Shown here: positions 1-11,649 of the stretch, one piece after another
Numbering within the stretch: the first letter of the stretch is position 1
Layout: every line of letters starts with the position of its first letter
Assembly (NCBI GenBank): GCA_963082875.1
Contig: OY720103.1
Coordinates: forward strand, 1,798,001 to 1,862,000
Direction: 5' to 3'
DNA from: Corella eumyota
Lineage: Eukaryota > Chordata > Ascidiacea > Phlebobranchia > Corellidae
Length of the DNA stretch: 64,000 bases
Made by a program: the position numbers and the translations under genes
The notes under the pieces: model-generated
Database searches by the model: none
Seen by the model: only the letters and a program-made list of their open reading frames with translations
Told to the model about the DNA's origin: nothing

Positions 1-663
1 TCTGGCATAAAATGGCGTCGGTGTTCATCGCCAATCTTTTCAATGCCCTATTTAAATCTTGCCAGTGAAGGTATGGTAACAATGCTAAACAACAATGTCA
101 CAGATGAGAATTGTCATCCAGTCCATATTTTTATGCTCTTGGGAAGTTACTTTCAGTTTCCCTACCCACAACCGGAAGAAGTTCTTTATCTTTCAAGGAG
201 AACAAGATTACATGCTTCTTTCTTAAAGCAATGGTTTGTAAAAAAGCGATTAAAACATGGGATAAGTTGGAGTCCCGATGAAGTTTTAAATGCATGGGCT
301 TTTATCACTGAAAGACATGGTCCTTCAAACAGTGGCTCAAGTTTATTTTACATGGATCGGTTGGATCATTGTCAGTCTTTAAACAGATGTGATATAAAAA
401 TGACCTCCAACATAGTTCTGAAAAAAGCAGATGTGTCATATCATGATAAAAAGGCTCTGACTACTGGTTACATGACAATTAATTGCACTTGTTCAAATAT
501 ACACTTAATTGGTGCTGTTCAACATGAAGTTTTAACCTCTGTTCAAGATACAATTAAGCCCATAGACTTAAGCCCTGGCAGTTCAAAACTAGAGTTTATT
601 GTTAATATGACATGTCTGAAAGAATGTGCTGTAATAACTTTCTTCAATGAATTTATTAATTAG
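1..663 (+). CDS. ZHX/HOMEZ-type homeobox protein, C-terminal part
   Basis: This is the last exon, or the 3' part, of a gene that begins left of the window. The frame is open from base 1, so the first visible ATG at 43 is not necessarily the start; the stop is TAG at 661-663. About 60 residues in, a divergent homeodomain can be seen (FPYPQPEEVLYLSRRTRL, then QWFVKKRLKHGISWSPDEV). The WF...RLKHGISWSP stretch is typical of the first homeodomain of ZHX and HOMEZ proteins, which are DNA-binding nuclear factors. No zinc finger is visible in the part present. The roughly 120 residues after the homeodomain are not recognised. VPS72 starts only 166 bp downstream on the same strand. The family assignment rests on remembered motif similarity; the exact orthologue is unsure. 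Confidence 0.6.
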   Translation, partial: SGIKWRRCSSPIFSMPYLNLASEGMVTMLNNNVTDENCHPVHIFMLLGSYFQFPYPQPEEVLYLSRRTRLHASFLKQWFVKKRLKHGISWSPDEVLNAWAFITERHGPSNSGSSLFYMDRLDHCQSLNRCDIKMTSNIVLKKADVSYHDKKALTTGYMTINCTCSNIHLIGAVQHEVLTSVQDTIKPIDLSPGSSKLEFIVNMTCLKECAVITFFNEFIN

Positions 664-829
664 TGTTTTCGTGTTGTATTTTTAACTATGTAATCATCTC
701 TTTATTGAATAGTGTTCACATATATATAAGCTGTGATGTTGTGCAATAATGTAATCATTGACCCACTTTTTTTAAATTTATTAATGTATGTTTAGGACTT
801 AAAAAAACACAAATAGATAAATTTTAAAG

Positions 830-2504
830 ATGGCAGCATCCAGAGATCAAAGAAGAAATGCTGGGAATCGGATGTCAAGAGTTTTAGATGAGGAACTCGG
901 AGAAGATGACTTTTATAAAACCACTTATGGAGGATTTGGAGAGGTAGATAATAATAAAGTTACAATTTAATGTAATATTTGCATAAACATTATTTATTTT
1001 TTTACAAATTTGCTTTTATTTTTAGGAGGAAGTTGACAATGACTTCCATTCTGATCAGGAGGAATCAGCAGATGAAGTAGACTCTGATTTTGATCGGTCA
1101 GAGAATGACGAACTAGTGAGTGACGATGATGAAACAAAACCAAAACGGAAGCGAAAAGGAGTGAGCACAAAGGCATACAAAGAACCAGTTGTTAAAAAAC
1201 CAACTCTGAAGAAACCATCAGAACCAAAACCAAAAAGCATGGAAGTTAATGAACAACCAAAAGAAAAAGATTCAGTTGATTTAAAAAGACCAGCAGACCA
1301 AGCTGCCGAGGGCCCAAGTATGTGAAAGTATTAATAAAAGTTAGGCTTAAAAAAACTAAATCTTCTGCAAAGTCTGACTTAAAATTAATTTTTATTGAAG
1401 GCCGAAAATCATCTCGTAAAGCAACAGCAACTAACTCTCTTATGACCAATCTTCGCCAGAAGGAACGAAAAGAAATTGATAAAAAGAAGAAGGATGTACC
1501 TAAGAAAGCTGTAACTGGGGTAAACAAATGAATACTTAATACTCTTAGCTTCAATGGTAGTTATTTTTTAAATTATTTTTTAGATCCGACGATTAACTCA
1601 AGAGGAATTATTGGCAGAGGCTGAAAAAACTGAAAGAAAGAATTTAAAATCTTTAGGTGAGTTAAATTGACCTTTGATAACATAAAGGGTGCATAAATAC
1701 TGTAAGTGTTGCCTTTATGTAATTTAGAAAACTTTCAAAAGTTGGAGGCAAGTAGAAAAAAGACGATGGTGAAGAAAAGACATTTTGATGTGCCCACTAT
1801 CAAGTTCTTTTCTACATCAATGCCAAACACAAATAGAAGAGATGATACTGTAGATGTGGAAGGGTAAATTTGTAGTTATTTAAATAATAAAAGTAAAATG
1901 TTGCGTGACGTAGTGGTAAGAACTCTTGCTACACCACACATGAGGTCGTGGGTTCAATCCCCACTGATCTCATGCTGTAGTGCCCTTGAGTAAGGAGCTA
2001 TAATTGGTATGAACTCCTGCTAAGCCAGCACTTAATCAGCAGCATAATTACCGGGCAATTATAGTCTATATAATATCCCAAACTGCCACAGGCAACTCGA
2101 GACTGGGTCGGAGTAACTTATTTTACTTTATGTTTAAGTCGCGCATTCGACTTTCCCACATCGAGGATAAAGATATATACAAAAAAAATGTTGCTTCACA
2201 TAAACTAATACTAATTTTATACTCTTTTTTTAGAGACCCTTCGAGTAAAAGCACTGCCAATGAAACCACATTTGTATCAAGAAACTTTTTAGTTTTTTCC
2301 GATGAAACTGTTTTGGAAGATTGTTTTAATCAAAAAAAATCTCGCCCCCCACCAAAAATGTTGTGTCCTGTTACTAAAAAACTTGCAAGATACGTGGATC
2401 CGCTTACAAAAATACCATATTATGACATGTACGCTTTTAAACAAATAAGGGAAGCTTATAATCTGACTATAAAGGATTTGAAGGAACGCAATAACTTAAA
2501 ATAA
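830..2504 (+). CDS. VPS72: VPS72 / YL1, subunit of SRCAP and TIP60 chromatin complexes
   Basis: Six exons with consistent phases: 830-943, 1026-1317, 1401-1519, 1584-1656, 1728-1863, 2234-2504, giving 334 residues (human about 364). The start MAASRDQRRNAGNRMSRVLD and the following DDFYKTTYGGF match the YL1 N-terminal region, which chaperones histone H2A.Z. An acidic stretch (EEVDNDFHSDQEESADEVDSD), the motif TKAYKEP and a Lys/Arg-rich middle follow. The last exon holds the YL1 C-terminal domain (CPVTKKLARYVDPLTKIPYY, then YDMYAFKQIREAY). The protein acts in the nucleus, where SRCAP-type remodellers deposit H2A.Z. An acceptor-like AG lies at 794-795, 34 nt before the ATG, and could serve trans-splicing or a 5' UTR intron. 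The fifth intron carries a SINE. The gene is convergent with GFOD. Confidence 0.94.
1905..2184 (+). mobile_element. tRNA-derived SINE in VPS72 intron 5
   Basis: The 280-bp element starts with a tRNA-like head: an A-box-like GTAGTGGTAAGA and a B box GGTTCAATCCC at 1951-1961. A tRNA-unrelated body containing AACTCGAGACTGGGTC follows, and it ends in an A-rich tail. It is flanked by a 10-bp direct repeat AAAATGTTGC (1895-1904 and 2185-2194), which fits target-site duplication by LINE machinery. Related copies lie near 22.7, 28.2 and 42.1 kb. This is the best preserved copy and lies in the host gene's sense orientation, 49 bp before the last exon. Confidence 0.85.
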
Positions 2505-3600
2505 AGGTAACAGATGTTTGGTGAAGCTTTAGTTTACTTTTTTCAATCATAAGCTCTTTGAAAGTTAAACAATGTTTTAAGTTGTTGTAGACAATGAACT
2601 CTTTGTTTGCTGATACCCATAAAAATTTAATGTATTTTAAGATGAAACTCTTACATATTGAATTTAAATCCGAATTATTATTTAAACTAAAATTTCTTCC
2701 CAAAAAACTAAACAAAATAAAATAATTTTTGCAACTAAAATGGAATATAATTTATTGTATTTACAGACATATCAATAAAATCTTTCAAATTTGATTAAAA
2801 TTTAATTAAAATAAGCTACTTCAATCAGGGGTATGCATATTTGTACAAACATATTGTACTGTTCTATGTCTAAAACAGAGGTATTATTAACAATCTACCA
2901 GTTAAAGCAAAAAACAATTAGCCTAACACCATCATCGCTTTATCAACAAGGTTATACACTCGCATCTAAACTTATAAACTAAATCACTAAGAACCTTTTT
3001 TTAAAAAAATTTTACATCATTTTTTGCATAGAACTTTAAAATTCGACTGCTTCAAATCAACTCAAAAATAAAATTCTTCTAAAACAGAAAAACGTTTCAA
3101 AAATTAAGCAACAAATTTGTTACAACTCTTAATAAAATCTACATAACTATTTTCAACAAACAAAACATCAGTTAAGATATAAAAGATAAATATTCTACAT
3201 TAATTAGAACTACAGCAACTAGTAGATTTATTCCAGATATATATGTTATAAAAGCTAGGAAAATAAGTGTCAATAAATTAAAACATTTGCTACAATCAAA
3301 GCTCTAAATTAACCTGATAGATTGAGAAATTGGGCAAGTATATTTAATGTGTAATAATTAGCAAGCATAACACTAAGCTAATCATAATTTCACTTGTGGC
3401 ATTCTTAATGTGGTTTTGTGGTTATAATTATGCTGGTACATAGCCACACTTTAATTCTTGGATCTCATATCAATTGGGAATCTGGTAAAATGAATTTGGT
3501 CAACCAATGTGGCATAAAATCACGAAAATTGTTGGTTGGCCTGATTAAACTCGAATTCATAAGGAAGACAATATAACAGATCTTATTTTACTTTTATCTG
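2505..3600. other. Convergent 3' region between VPS72 and GFOD
   Basis: No gene is seen here. A plus-strand AATAAA lies at 2716-2721, and a minus-strand one (TTTATT) at 2751-2756. The VPS72 transcript is therefore expected to end near 2.74 kb. If the minus-strand signal is used, the GFOD 3' UTR would span most of this AT-rich interval and the two transcript ends would nearly touch or overlap. Confidence 0.5.
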
Positions 3601-4851
3601 TCATAAATTTCCAGTGTTTTCTTTAGAGAGCCCATCAGTAGAAACCGTAACCTTAACAAAGGTAAAAAAACATGAATAACATGAATATAAATTTATAAAA
3701 TAAAATTTTTAAATATTTACCTGTTCCCAGTCGCTTGTTTTACTTGAACGTCGAATGCTTTCAAGAACAGTTTGAACGTAAAGAGCATCCTCAAAAGTTG
3801 CTGCAGTGTTTAAAACATTTTTATCCCAATGTTTTTGGTCATTTTTCTTAACAAAAGACTGCTTTAACCGATCAACAAACTTAAACATTCCTTGGTAAAG
3901 GGGAATAGGGGCATTCTGTAATACCTCAGTCGGCATTAGGGCTTCGAAACCTTTAGGAATATCCTTTCCATCTTGTTCTAAAATCTCCTGTTCAATCGTT
4001 CCATCACTGGATTTATGCTGCCCATATAGAACCCCATCTTTTGCAAGGAGACATGCCTTTGTACCTATTGCTAATACCTCGTATGTAAACTTACCTGGAA
4101 CATTGTTATTTAAAACACAAGTACAACATGCTCCCTTGTCCAACTTCATTTGAAAGTTACAAAAATCATCGCTTGTAATTTCCCGAAATCCCTGGATGTT
4201 GTTGTTTTGCTTCTTAAAAGTAGTTATAAAACCATGCACTTTAACAGCCTTCTGTCCACTTATGTAGTTGATAATATCGATAATATGATGACCAAAAAGA
4301 GTAAGAATACCACCTCCCATGCGACTATCATTAGTCCAATTATAAAATGTGTCTAATGAAAAACCGCAATGAACCCGAACTTCAATGACAAGAATCTCAC
4401 CAATGTAGTCGTCAGTAATTTGTCGTTTCATCTCCTGAAATGTGGGCAAGAATCGAAAATGATATGTCATTAGAGACATTAGGGAAGGGTAATACCTTGC
4501 TGCGTTAAGCATTCTTAATGTATCATCATAACCTAGACCAGCAGGGCGCTCACACAAAACATTTTTACCAATCCCCAAAGTTTTAACCGCAATTTGGGAA
4601 TGCAAAAAAGGTGGACTGTTAATACATACCAAATCAACTCGAGAGTTTAACAATAAATCATCTATTCTACTTGTTGAAAAAGGAATATTTAAAGCCTGGG
4701 CTACTTGATTTGCTTCATCTTCTGTCCTGCCCCATAAAGCTTCAATTTGAAATCCAGCCGATCTGAGAACGCAAATTAATATCTTCGTGGTCATTCCTGT
4801 TCCAAAGACGCCAACGCCAGGCAAGATCTGATCACATGAATCAAGTTCCAT
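3601..4851 (-). CDS. GFOD1/2-like Gfo/Idh/MocA-family oxidoreductase
   Basis: Two exons on the minus strand: 4851-3721, then 3651-3601, joined in phase 0, giving 393 residues (vertebrate GFOD1/2 are about 385-390). The N terminus holds a Rossmann nucleotide-binding loop (GVGVFGTGMT). CERPAG stands where related dehydrogenases have the EKP signature. GGGILTLFGHHIIDIINYI in the middle and SDWEQ|VTVSTDG at the exon junction match the GFOD C-terminal pattern. Family members carry an NAD(P)-binding fold. Vertebrate GFOD2 is reported at the extracellular matrix and its catalytic role is unsettled. Without the short last exon the frame ends three codons into the intron, so that exon is inferred from the splice sites (acceptor AG at 3653-3652, donor GT at 3720-3719). 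GFOD1 and GFOD2 cannot be told apart here. Confidence 0.92.
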
Positions 4852-6972
4852 GTTTAGGTTTTGCTTCTGTTCCTAGCAGTCTAATGCTTCATACTTACAT
4901 GTTTTTTCTACTGTTACAATTCGACGAACTCTAAAAGAATTGAAATATTTATTCTCAACATATAGAATTATATTTGGCGGAGTTTAGCTTTTAGAGTTCG
5001 AACTTAAATCCTATGTCAATTTCAAAAATAGCAATATTTTACATTATATAACATTGGTAAACTGTTAACTATATCCTTGTTTACACTTAAAAGCACTTCC
5101 TGTTACATAAAATACATTAAATCATTAAACAAAATTATATTTTTTGCAAAAACCGTGTGACGTCAAAAATCAATAGAAAAATAATGGGGAAACACCTAAG
5201 TAAGCACTTTTCTTTGTGCCAAGGTAAGCACTTGTTGGATATCGCAAATTATTTTTAAAGTTATAAAAAGTCGAATTGGTGACTAAAATGATATGTTAAA
5301 TACAGTTTTTTTTTTTAAAAAACACATTTTAAATATAGAGAAAAAAATTTTTAAGATTAAAATTTATAACTTCACAAAAGCATTGAACATTTTGTAGATT
5401 CATCAAAAGCTTCAAGTAATTTTAGACTAACATTTATCGTAAGACTTATTATTTATTTTGTAGCATCATGATACAGTCCATAACGGTGCAAATTTTAAAA
5501 ACAACCAAGATTCAGCTGCAAAAAACACATGATGTAACTGCGCCTGACGCGTTTGCCTTGAATTGTTTTGTTGTTTGGTTGTTGACCTAAATTCATTTAA
5601 TTTTCATAATTCCCAAAATTTCATGTTGATAAAACAAAAGGAAATTTTTTTTTCGGAACCGCAACAGAAAAGGAAATTTATATTGTTCATTAAATCATTT
5701 CTTCGCACGAGATATAGGATTAAGATGAAAAAGTAGAGACAGATTAAGTCGATTTATATAAAAAATTGACCTTTTCTTACTATCGATGCTGCATAAAAAA
5801 TAATTATTTGAGGCTTTATACGACAAGTGAATGTAGCCTAAGACCCTAAATGAAATTGATGGACAAGTTTAATACCTTATTATCGGCTTTAAAGATTGAC
5901 ATGTTTAAATGAAAGGGCTCTTAAGTCCTCCATCCTTAAGGCTACGATTTTCCTTGAATTATGAGGTTGAAAATTTCTTATATAATTCTTTAAATATTTT
6001 AATGAACCAGAAGTCAAATCTCTCATACCTGAGCGACCGAATAAGGGAATTTAGCAATGCAATAAATAAATTAGTCAATCTTAAACTAACACAAACATGT
6101 GCGTGATTCATTAACTATTCCCCCCTAGGCCTCATAAATAAGCGTAAGATGACGTGTTAAATTAACAAGAATATTTAAAATAACGCGGCTAGGATAAATT
6201 TTTTCTTCCCGTATTTGTTTGTTATGAACAACATGAAATTGGCATAGCGTTAAAGTTTAACAAAACCATGCCGCGTTGTAAAAAACGTCTACGAAGCAAG
6301 TTTAGCGTGACCTCTACGAAACTAATATGACATTACATTAATACCCACAATGATATTATTTTGGTCCCAAATTTTTAATAAAGTTGATATGTATGGGGCT
6401 TTCCGACAACAACTCCCCGATAACCCGATTAACTTTCAAACCATCGAGTTTTGGCAATATGAAAAGCCAAAACAAGACCAGTATGACAACAAGTTTAAGA
6501 TATTTAATACACGACAAAAGCGTGCCGCGCGTGCCTCATTTAATTCTGATTTGGCGGCTATATATGTTGATGATGTCTGTTATAGAGCACCTTATTGTCC
6601 TTTTTCTTAAACTTTTAATCCCGCCTATAAAACTACAAAAACGTGTGCGTGACATTCATATACGTAAGGATAGAGAAGAAAAAACGTAGCCTTGGCGATG
6701 TGCTTCGTAAACAAAGTGATCTGATGTAATAATTTTGTTGAAAATATTTAAATTTTTGGAAAATTATTTTTTTTAAACAATATTGTTGGTGCTTTGAAAA
6801 AAAACGTTATGTAATTTATATATGGGCGAATGCTAAAGGGAAAATAGATGCCATTTATGTTAGACAGTTTTGCAAACATTTGCTAAAAAGAAGTAGTTAC
6901 AAAAAATATATTTACACAATATTTATTTAAGTTTTAGGTATAGTTTTTGCCGCAATTAGTACATGAAATCAA
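4852..6972. other. Intergenic region between GFOD and the insulin-like gene
   Basis: AT-rich sequence with no convincing gene. It holds the divergent upstream regions of GFOD (minus) and the insulin-like gene (plus). A short tandem repeat of TAAGCACTT occurs near 5200-5235 and a TGACGTCA-like CRE at about 5158-5165. Open frames at 6350-6689 lack family motifs and splice context, so I treat them as chance. Confidence 0.5.
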
Positions 6973-9424
6973 ATGAAAGAAAACATTTTAAATCTGGCAA
7001 AAATAAACACACAAAAAATGCTTATTTCTTCAACGGTCAAGTCACCATACAAACCAAACCAAATCCGACAAACTTTTATTCGAAAAAATTCTTCAAACAA
7101 GCACCATGCTATTTTAACCACCAATAAAATATGTAAATTTGCATCACTAAGAACTGTAATACCAATAATTATTTTACTTGTGTTATGTAACGGAGTGAAA
7201 GAGGCAAACTGTAAGAAAAGACATTTATGTGGTTCAAGGTTAATCGATGGTTTAAGATTTTTATGCGGAGCAAGAGGTTTTAATTCTCCAGGTAATATCT
7301 TGTTTAATATAATATGTATGCATAAATTTATTTTTAAAATTTCATTTAAGGTATTTACATACATTGCAAATTTAAAATTTTTTGTATGTATGTTAAAACT
7401 AAAGTTATAAATGTAAACAGAGTAATATAAATTTGGTAAATGGCCGATGGTTTTGCACTTTTACCCATTTAAATAGATTTTACTACATCACTTGTCGCAA
7501 TATGATTGTAACCTAATTAAAATTCCCTTAAAACATAATACATTTTGTTAAGCTTTATGATATATATATATATATATGGATTATATAAAGGTGTTTATTT
7601 TTGTCTTAGTCCTCCAAGAAGGAAGATTTGGGTTGTGGACTCCGCACAATTCACATCGACCTTACATCACCGAAATTTGCTGCAATCAAGGATGCTCCTT
7701 GAAACAACTTGAACAGTTGAGTTTAACAATTTTTACTCTTATATGATGTTAAATAATTTTCTAAAAGCAATTTACAAGTAACCAGCTTTCGAAAAACTTT
7801 ATTAATTATTATATTAAATTCAATTCCACGAAGTTGTCAAAATTTTGGTGAACCCTTGAAAGACTTGATAATATATTCATGACAAATAATAATAGTTTCG
7901 TAAAAAATAAAAAAATGAAAATTTAATTTTTTGTTTAGATTTTGTGATCTTCCTGGACATACCATGAACTCCAGACAGCGATTAGTTTTAGGTCGCCGAA
8001 GAAACAGAAAGAAGGGAAAAAACAAGTCTAAATCTTCAAATGTAAGTTAGCAAATCATTTTTAATCCTATAACTCTGTTTAGGAAGGTGGGAAATGAAAT
8101 TAACCCTAAGAATTTCGTTATTAAATTCCTGGAAATATCTATCATAAAGTTGACTCATATTGCCTTAATCTATATTGGTTTAAAAGATTTAGGGTTGTTA
8201 TTTGTTTGTCAGGTTCTGTTAATTGTTGTACACGACATTAGCAGAATTTTGTTGTTGTGTGCCCTCGGGCTGATATCTTGGTTGAACTTCACTAGGGAAG
8301 AACAAAATAATGTAGTCAATATTTGTGGCAAAATATTTGTGAAAGCTGATGTGTGATTTGCACACAATAGGACGTTGTTTCAAATTAGAAAACGCCGGTA
8401 ACGATATCCATATATAGACTTCCATATTATTTTACCGAAACCAAACTTTTTAGAATGACCTTTTATCAAAATTATGATCAAGCCTTTTTCAGAAATGTAG
8501 TGTATTATCAAGCAAGGGGTTGCGGTAGTAAGTGGTAAAAAGAAAACGTATTTTGGTCAATGACATATAAAATTATATGATTGTCAGTAAACCTTTATTA
8601 AGTAAAAAAGTTTTCGGTAATTATGTAATCTCTCAGTAACCTTGTCAAAATGCATTTGACTACGCAGAATATTTTGTGCAAAAACCGCATTATCTTAGAT
8701 ATAACAAACAAATTGTCATTCTGATCTAAAAATAAGATTATAAATAAACATGCGTTTTTACTCATCGTGCAAGGAATTTTTAATTAATTTTAAATTTTTT
8801 AACGTAATTGTCCAAAACAAAGATAAAATTCTTAAACCTTCAAATCTAAATGTCAGATTTGTTTTGAAAACAAAAACTTGCCGACCTTAGAATAACAAGA
8901 ATTTAAATTTGACTTTTAAAATTTCAAGTTAGCGTCGCTACGCATAACGTCTACTAACAAACTTGACATTAAAATCTGACCAGTTAAAATTTAAAAAAAT
9001 TAGGCAAAAATTTGAAAGCATTTATAAATAAATCTTTTAATTTTTTGCCATTTAGAACAATGTGATTAACTCAACAACTTCAACAACGGAAAGAAGCTTG
9101 ACTTCTATTCGACCAACAGCAGCGCTGACAACACACCAAATAATAACACCAACTCTACCCTCTAATAAGACAAATCTAAGCAAACTAGAGGCGCGCTATT
9201 ATTCTTTAATTAAACAGGAGAGGGCGTCGGGGAGCAGTGGTCGAAGCGTTTTACTTGACATTATTAAAACAGCGGCAAAACTTTACCATGAACTAGAGTT
9301 TAATGAACGTACTGGTAGTGGGGCTTACGAGGGGGAATACAATAGTGGTTCAGTCAAAGTACATTTTGCTACAGTCAATCAAGGTGCTATAGAAAGACCA
9401 AAAAGAGCTCACTGGGATCATTAA
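6973..9424 (+). CDS. Insulin/IGF-like peptide hormone precursor
   Basis: Four exons: 6973-7291, 7610-7715, 7939-8041, 9056-9424, all phase-consistent, giving 298 residues. A hydrophobic signal segment (VIPIIILLVLCNGV) lies about 60 residues in, so the start may be a later Met, although IGF leaders are also long. The B domain reads HLCGSRLIDGLRFLCGARGF, with the canonical C-x11-C spacing. The A domain reads ITEICCNQGCSLKQLEQFC, with CC-x3-C-x8-C. The connecting region (VLQEGRFGLWTPHNSHRPY) has no dibasic cleavage pair, so the B-C-A part may stay a single chain as in IGFs. A D-like stretch with GRRRNRKKGKNK follows, then a long last exon of about 120 residues resembling an extended E domain. 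It should be secreted and act through an insulin/IGF-type receptor. Ciona has several such genes, and I cannot say which one this is. Confidence 0.93.
7559..7577. repeat. (TA)n microsatellite
   Basis: A short run of about nine TA units in the first intron of the insulin-like gene, 30 bp before the exon 2 acceptor tract. Confidence 0.8.
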
Positions 9425-10470
9425 ATTTATAAACAATTTTTTGTTAATTTTTTACATTACTTGAAAACTTGAAAATTTAGTTAACATGCACATTTAATTA
9501 CCACAATTTTTATTAAGTATTAGATCATTTACAAAACTTACCGAATTTTTTTTTGTTTAATCCATAACAAATTCCTGGCTTCTTTAAACGTTGCTTTACT
9601 TTTCGTACAGTTCTAACATTGTGTTTGTTTTAACTCTAATGTAAAATAAACAAAATATATATTACTACAAATTTGCAATAAGTATTTGGATTATATCACG
9701 ATATATGAACCCTGCCCAAAATATAATAAAATATAACTTAAACTATTGAAACTTTAGGATAAAATTATAAAACAAACTAGATTTATTTAATAAATAAAAT
9801 ATGGTTCGAAATTATTTGATTATTTTTAAAAACTATTAATAAATAAAGTTACGCATAAACATTACTTAATTATAAATATTAACTAAATTAATAAATCAAA
9901 TATTACGTATTTAGTTATAAAACTTAAATCATATTAAATGATTGTACTAAAAAAATTTCAAAACAAAATTATTTTAAATGTTTTTTAAAAAAAAAGTCCT
10001 TTTTAAGTAATTAATATTATAATATAAAACTGTTACGTTTATAATATAAAACTATTTATTATGTTTTATAATTTAAAACATAATAATAAAAATATTCACA
10101 ATAACAACACGTTTTGAAATCTAAGATTCGAAGCATAATAATTATTACAACAAAAATAATCCCGACTAGTAAGGTCGTGGTAAAGAAAATTTGAAATGTT
10201 ACCGAAGAAAAGCGTAATTCGTTTCAGGCAATCAGCGCCGAAGTTAGCGAAGCGCAGAATTTAAGAGAAGCGCTTTTAGGTTTTGTGTTAAAACATGTGG
10301 TATATAGTTTAATAGTAAGTTTATAAAGCTAATATTTAATTAAATATTTAAAATTAATAAAGTTTTCTATTTTAAATTGTTTCGTAAGATAACGACGTTG
10401 TTAGTTTTTTATATTTTGATTAGTTAAGAAACTATTTCTTTATACGCCTTTAGCATAATGCGTTGCGGAT
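9425..10470. other. AT-rich intergenic sequence downstream of the insulin-like gene
   Basis: Very AT-rich, with AATAAA near 9645, which could end the hormone transcript, and ATA/TAA runs. No gene is seen. A segment at about 10100-10140 (AAATCTAAGATTCGAA, CATAATAA) recurs with small differences at about 25340-25380, on the far side of the satellite block. Confidence 0.5.
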
Positions 10471-10479
10471 GAATACAAC

Positions 10480-10499
10480 TGACGTCACAACTGACGTCA
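10480..10499. promoter_or_regulatory. Tandem CRE pair TGACGTCA-CAAC-TGACGTCA
   Basis: Two perfect cAMP-response elements, 12 bp apart (10480-10487 and 10492-10499), stand upstream of the repeat-exon array. Binding by CREB/ATF-type factors is the known property of the motif. A promoter role here is inferred from position only. Confidence 0.4.
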
Positions 10500-10869
10500 C
10501 AACTTGACTTCTTGGATCGGCTTGTCCGCCGTTAAGTTTAAGTTAGTCTGTGTTCAGGATGTTTGTTTTATGTTTTAGCTAAGTTGAGAGTTTAAGCCAT
10601 GTCGAAAGCGTCTTTAGGACGAAGCCATCTTTTTCTTTAACAAATCAAGTTAAGTGATTATTTTATAATTTTTAGTAGTTTTTTTTTTTAGTGTATATGG
10701 TGTTGTTTAATTGGTTATGCAGTGCGTTAGGGGTAGGATCGTGCGCGTATCGATACATTCGTTGTTTTAATGTTTGGCGTATTGCGTTTAACAGTCCGCG
10801 TATTTATTAAACAACACTATTTAAAAGCGTATCAATAAATAATACCTAACTAGACATTTTAACTGCCCC

Positions 10870-11640
10870 CAGTTTATATTTGCAGTTGTAGATGACGATC
10901 TCGCAGAAAGGGAGTGTCTGATGATGATCTGAGGAATAGGTACTATTTAGGCGATTCTACGGTGATTTAAAGAGAAATTGAATAGTGTGATGTGGGCCTC
11001 GGGTAGTTGTAAATTTAGGCTTTGATGAGCTGTGAGGAAAAGACCAAAAAGGTGATTTCTTAAGCATCCCGGTAAGATTCTTGTTTTTCGAAAAAAATAT
11101 ATATTAAATAGATATTAAATTTATTTATCATTGTTCAACTTTTACATGTTTCCCTCATAACCTAAGGCCTACACCCTAGCTTTGAAGGCTATGGTCCAAC
11201 TTGTAAAGTTTTAAGATATTAATGATTATAGATATTATACTAAAAATGACCTAAGACTAAGATCAGCCTAGTTGGATTAGGCGGGTCGTCAGTCTTGCTT
11301 TAAATTGATTTCGTGCGCGTGTTGCAACACATTGCTCCGTTCGTCGCTTCAGTTTGCGTCGCTTTCGTTGTTCGTCGCTCCCGTTGATCGCCGCTTTCGT
11401 TGTTCGCCGCTTTCGACGCTTTCGTTGTTCGCCGCAATCGTCGCTTTCGTTGTTCGCCGCAATCGTCGCTTCCGTTCTTCGCCGCTTTCGTCGATCGCTT
11501 CAGTTGTTACGCCAGTTTGCGTCAATTTCGTTGTTCGTCGCTTCCGTCGCTTTAATTGTAACATTGTCAGTTTGCGTGCGTCGATTTGAGTCGCTTTGGC
11601 TGTAAAGTTGTCAGTTTGCGTCGGTTTAGTTGTTTCTTTT
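10870..11640 (+). repeat. Left copy of array-flanking direct repeat, with CGTCG minisatellite
   Basis: Near 10892 a degenerate array unit begins (ATGACGATCTCG after an AG). From about 10985 the sequence parallels that after the main array: GGTAGTTGT, AAAAAGGTGATTTCTT, CCTACACCCTA, GATCAGCCTAGTTG, GGCGGGTCGTCA and TCGTGCGCGTGTTGCAACA (11311-11329). About 11330-11640 is a minisatellite of TCGCTTTCGTTGTTCG-like units. The matching downstream copy lies about 6.5 kb away, at 17.5-18.0 kb. Confidence 0.75.
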
Positions 11641-11649
11641 CTAAGGTTT

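Noticed and set aside
1905-1980. A genuine tRNA gene
   Set aside because: A- and B-box-like sequences are present, but no full cloverleaf could be drawn, and the segment is the head of a longer element with an A-rich tail and target duplication, so it is called a SINE.
6350-6689. Two overlapping open frames of 86 and 101 codons
   Set aside because: No recognisable motif, no coherent splice sites, and position in an AT-rich intergenic region; probably chance.
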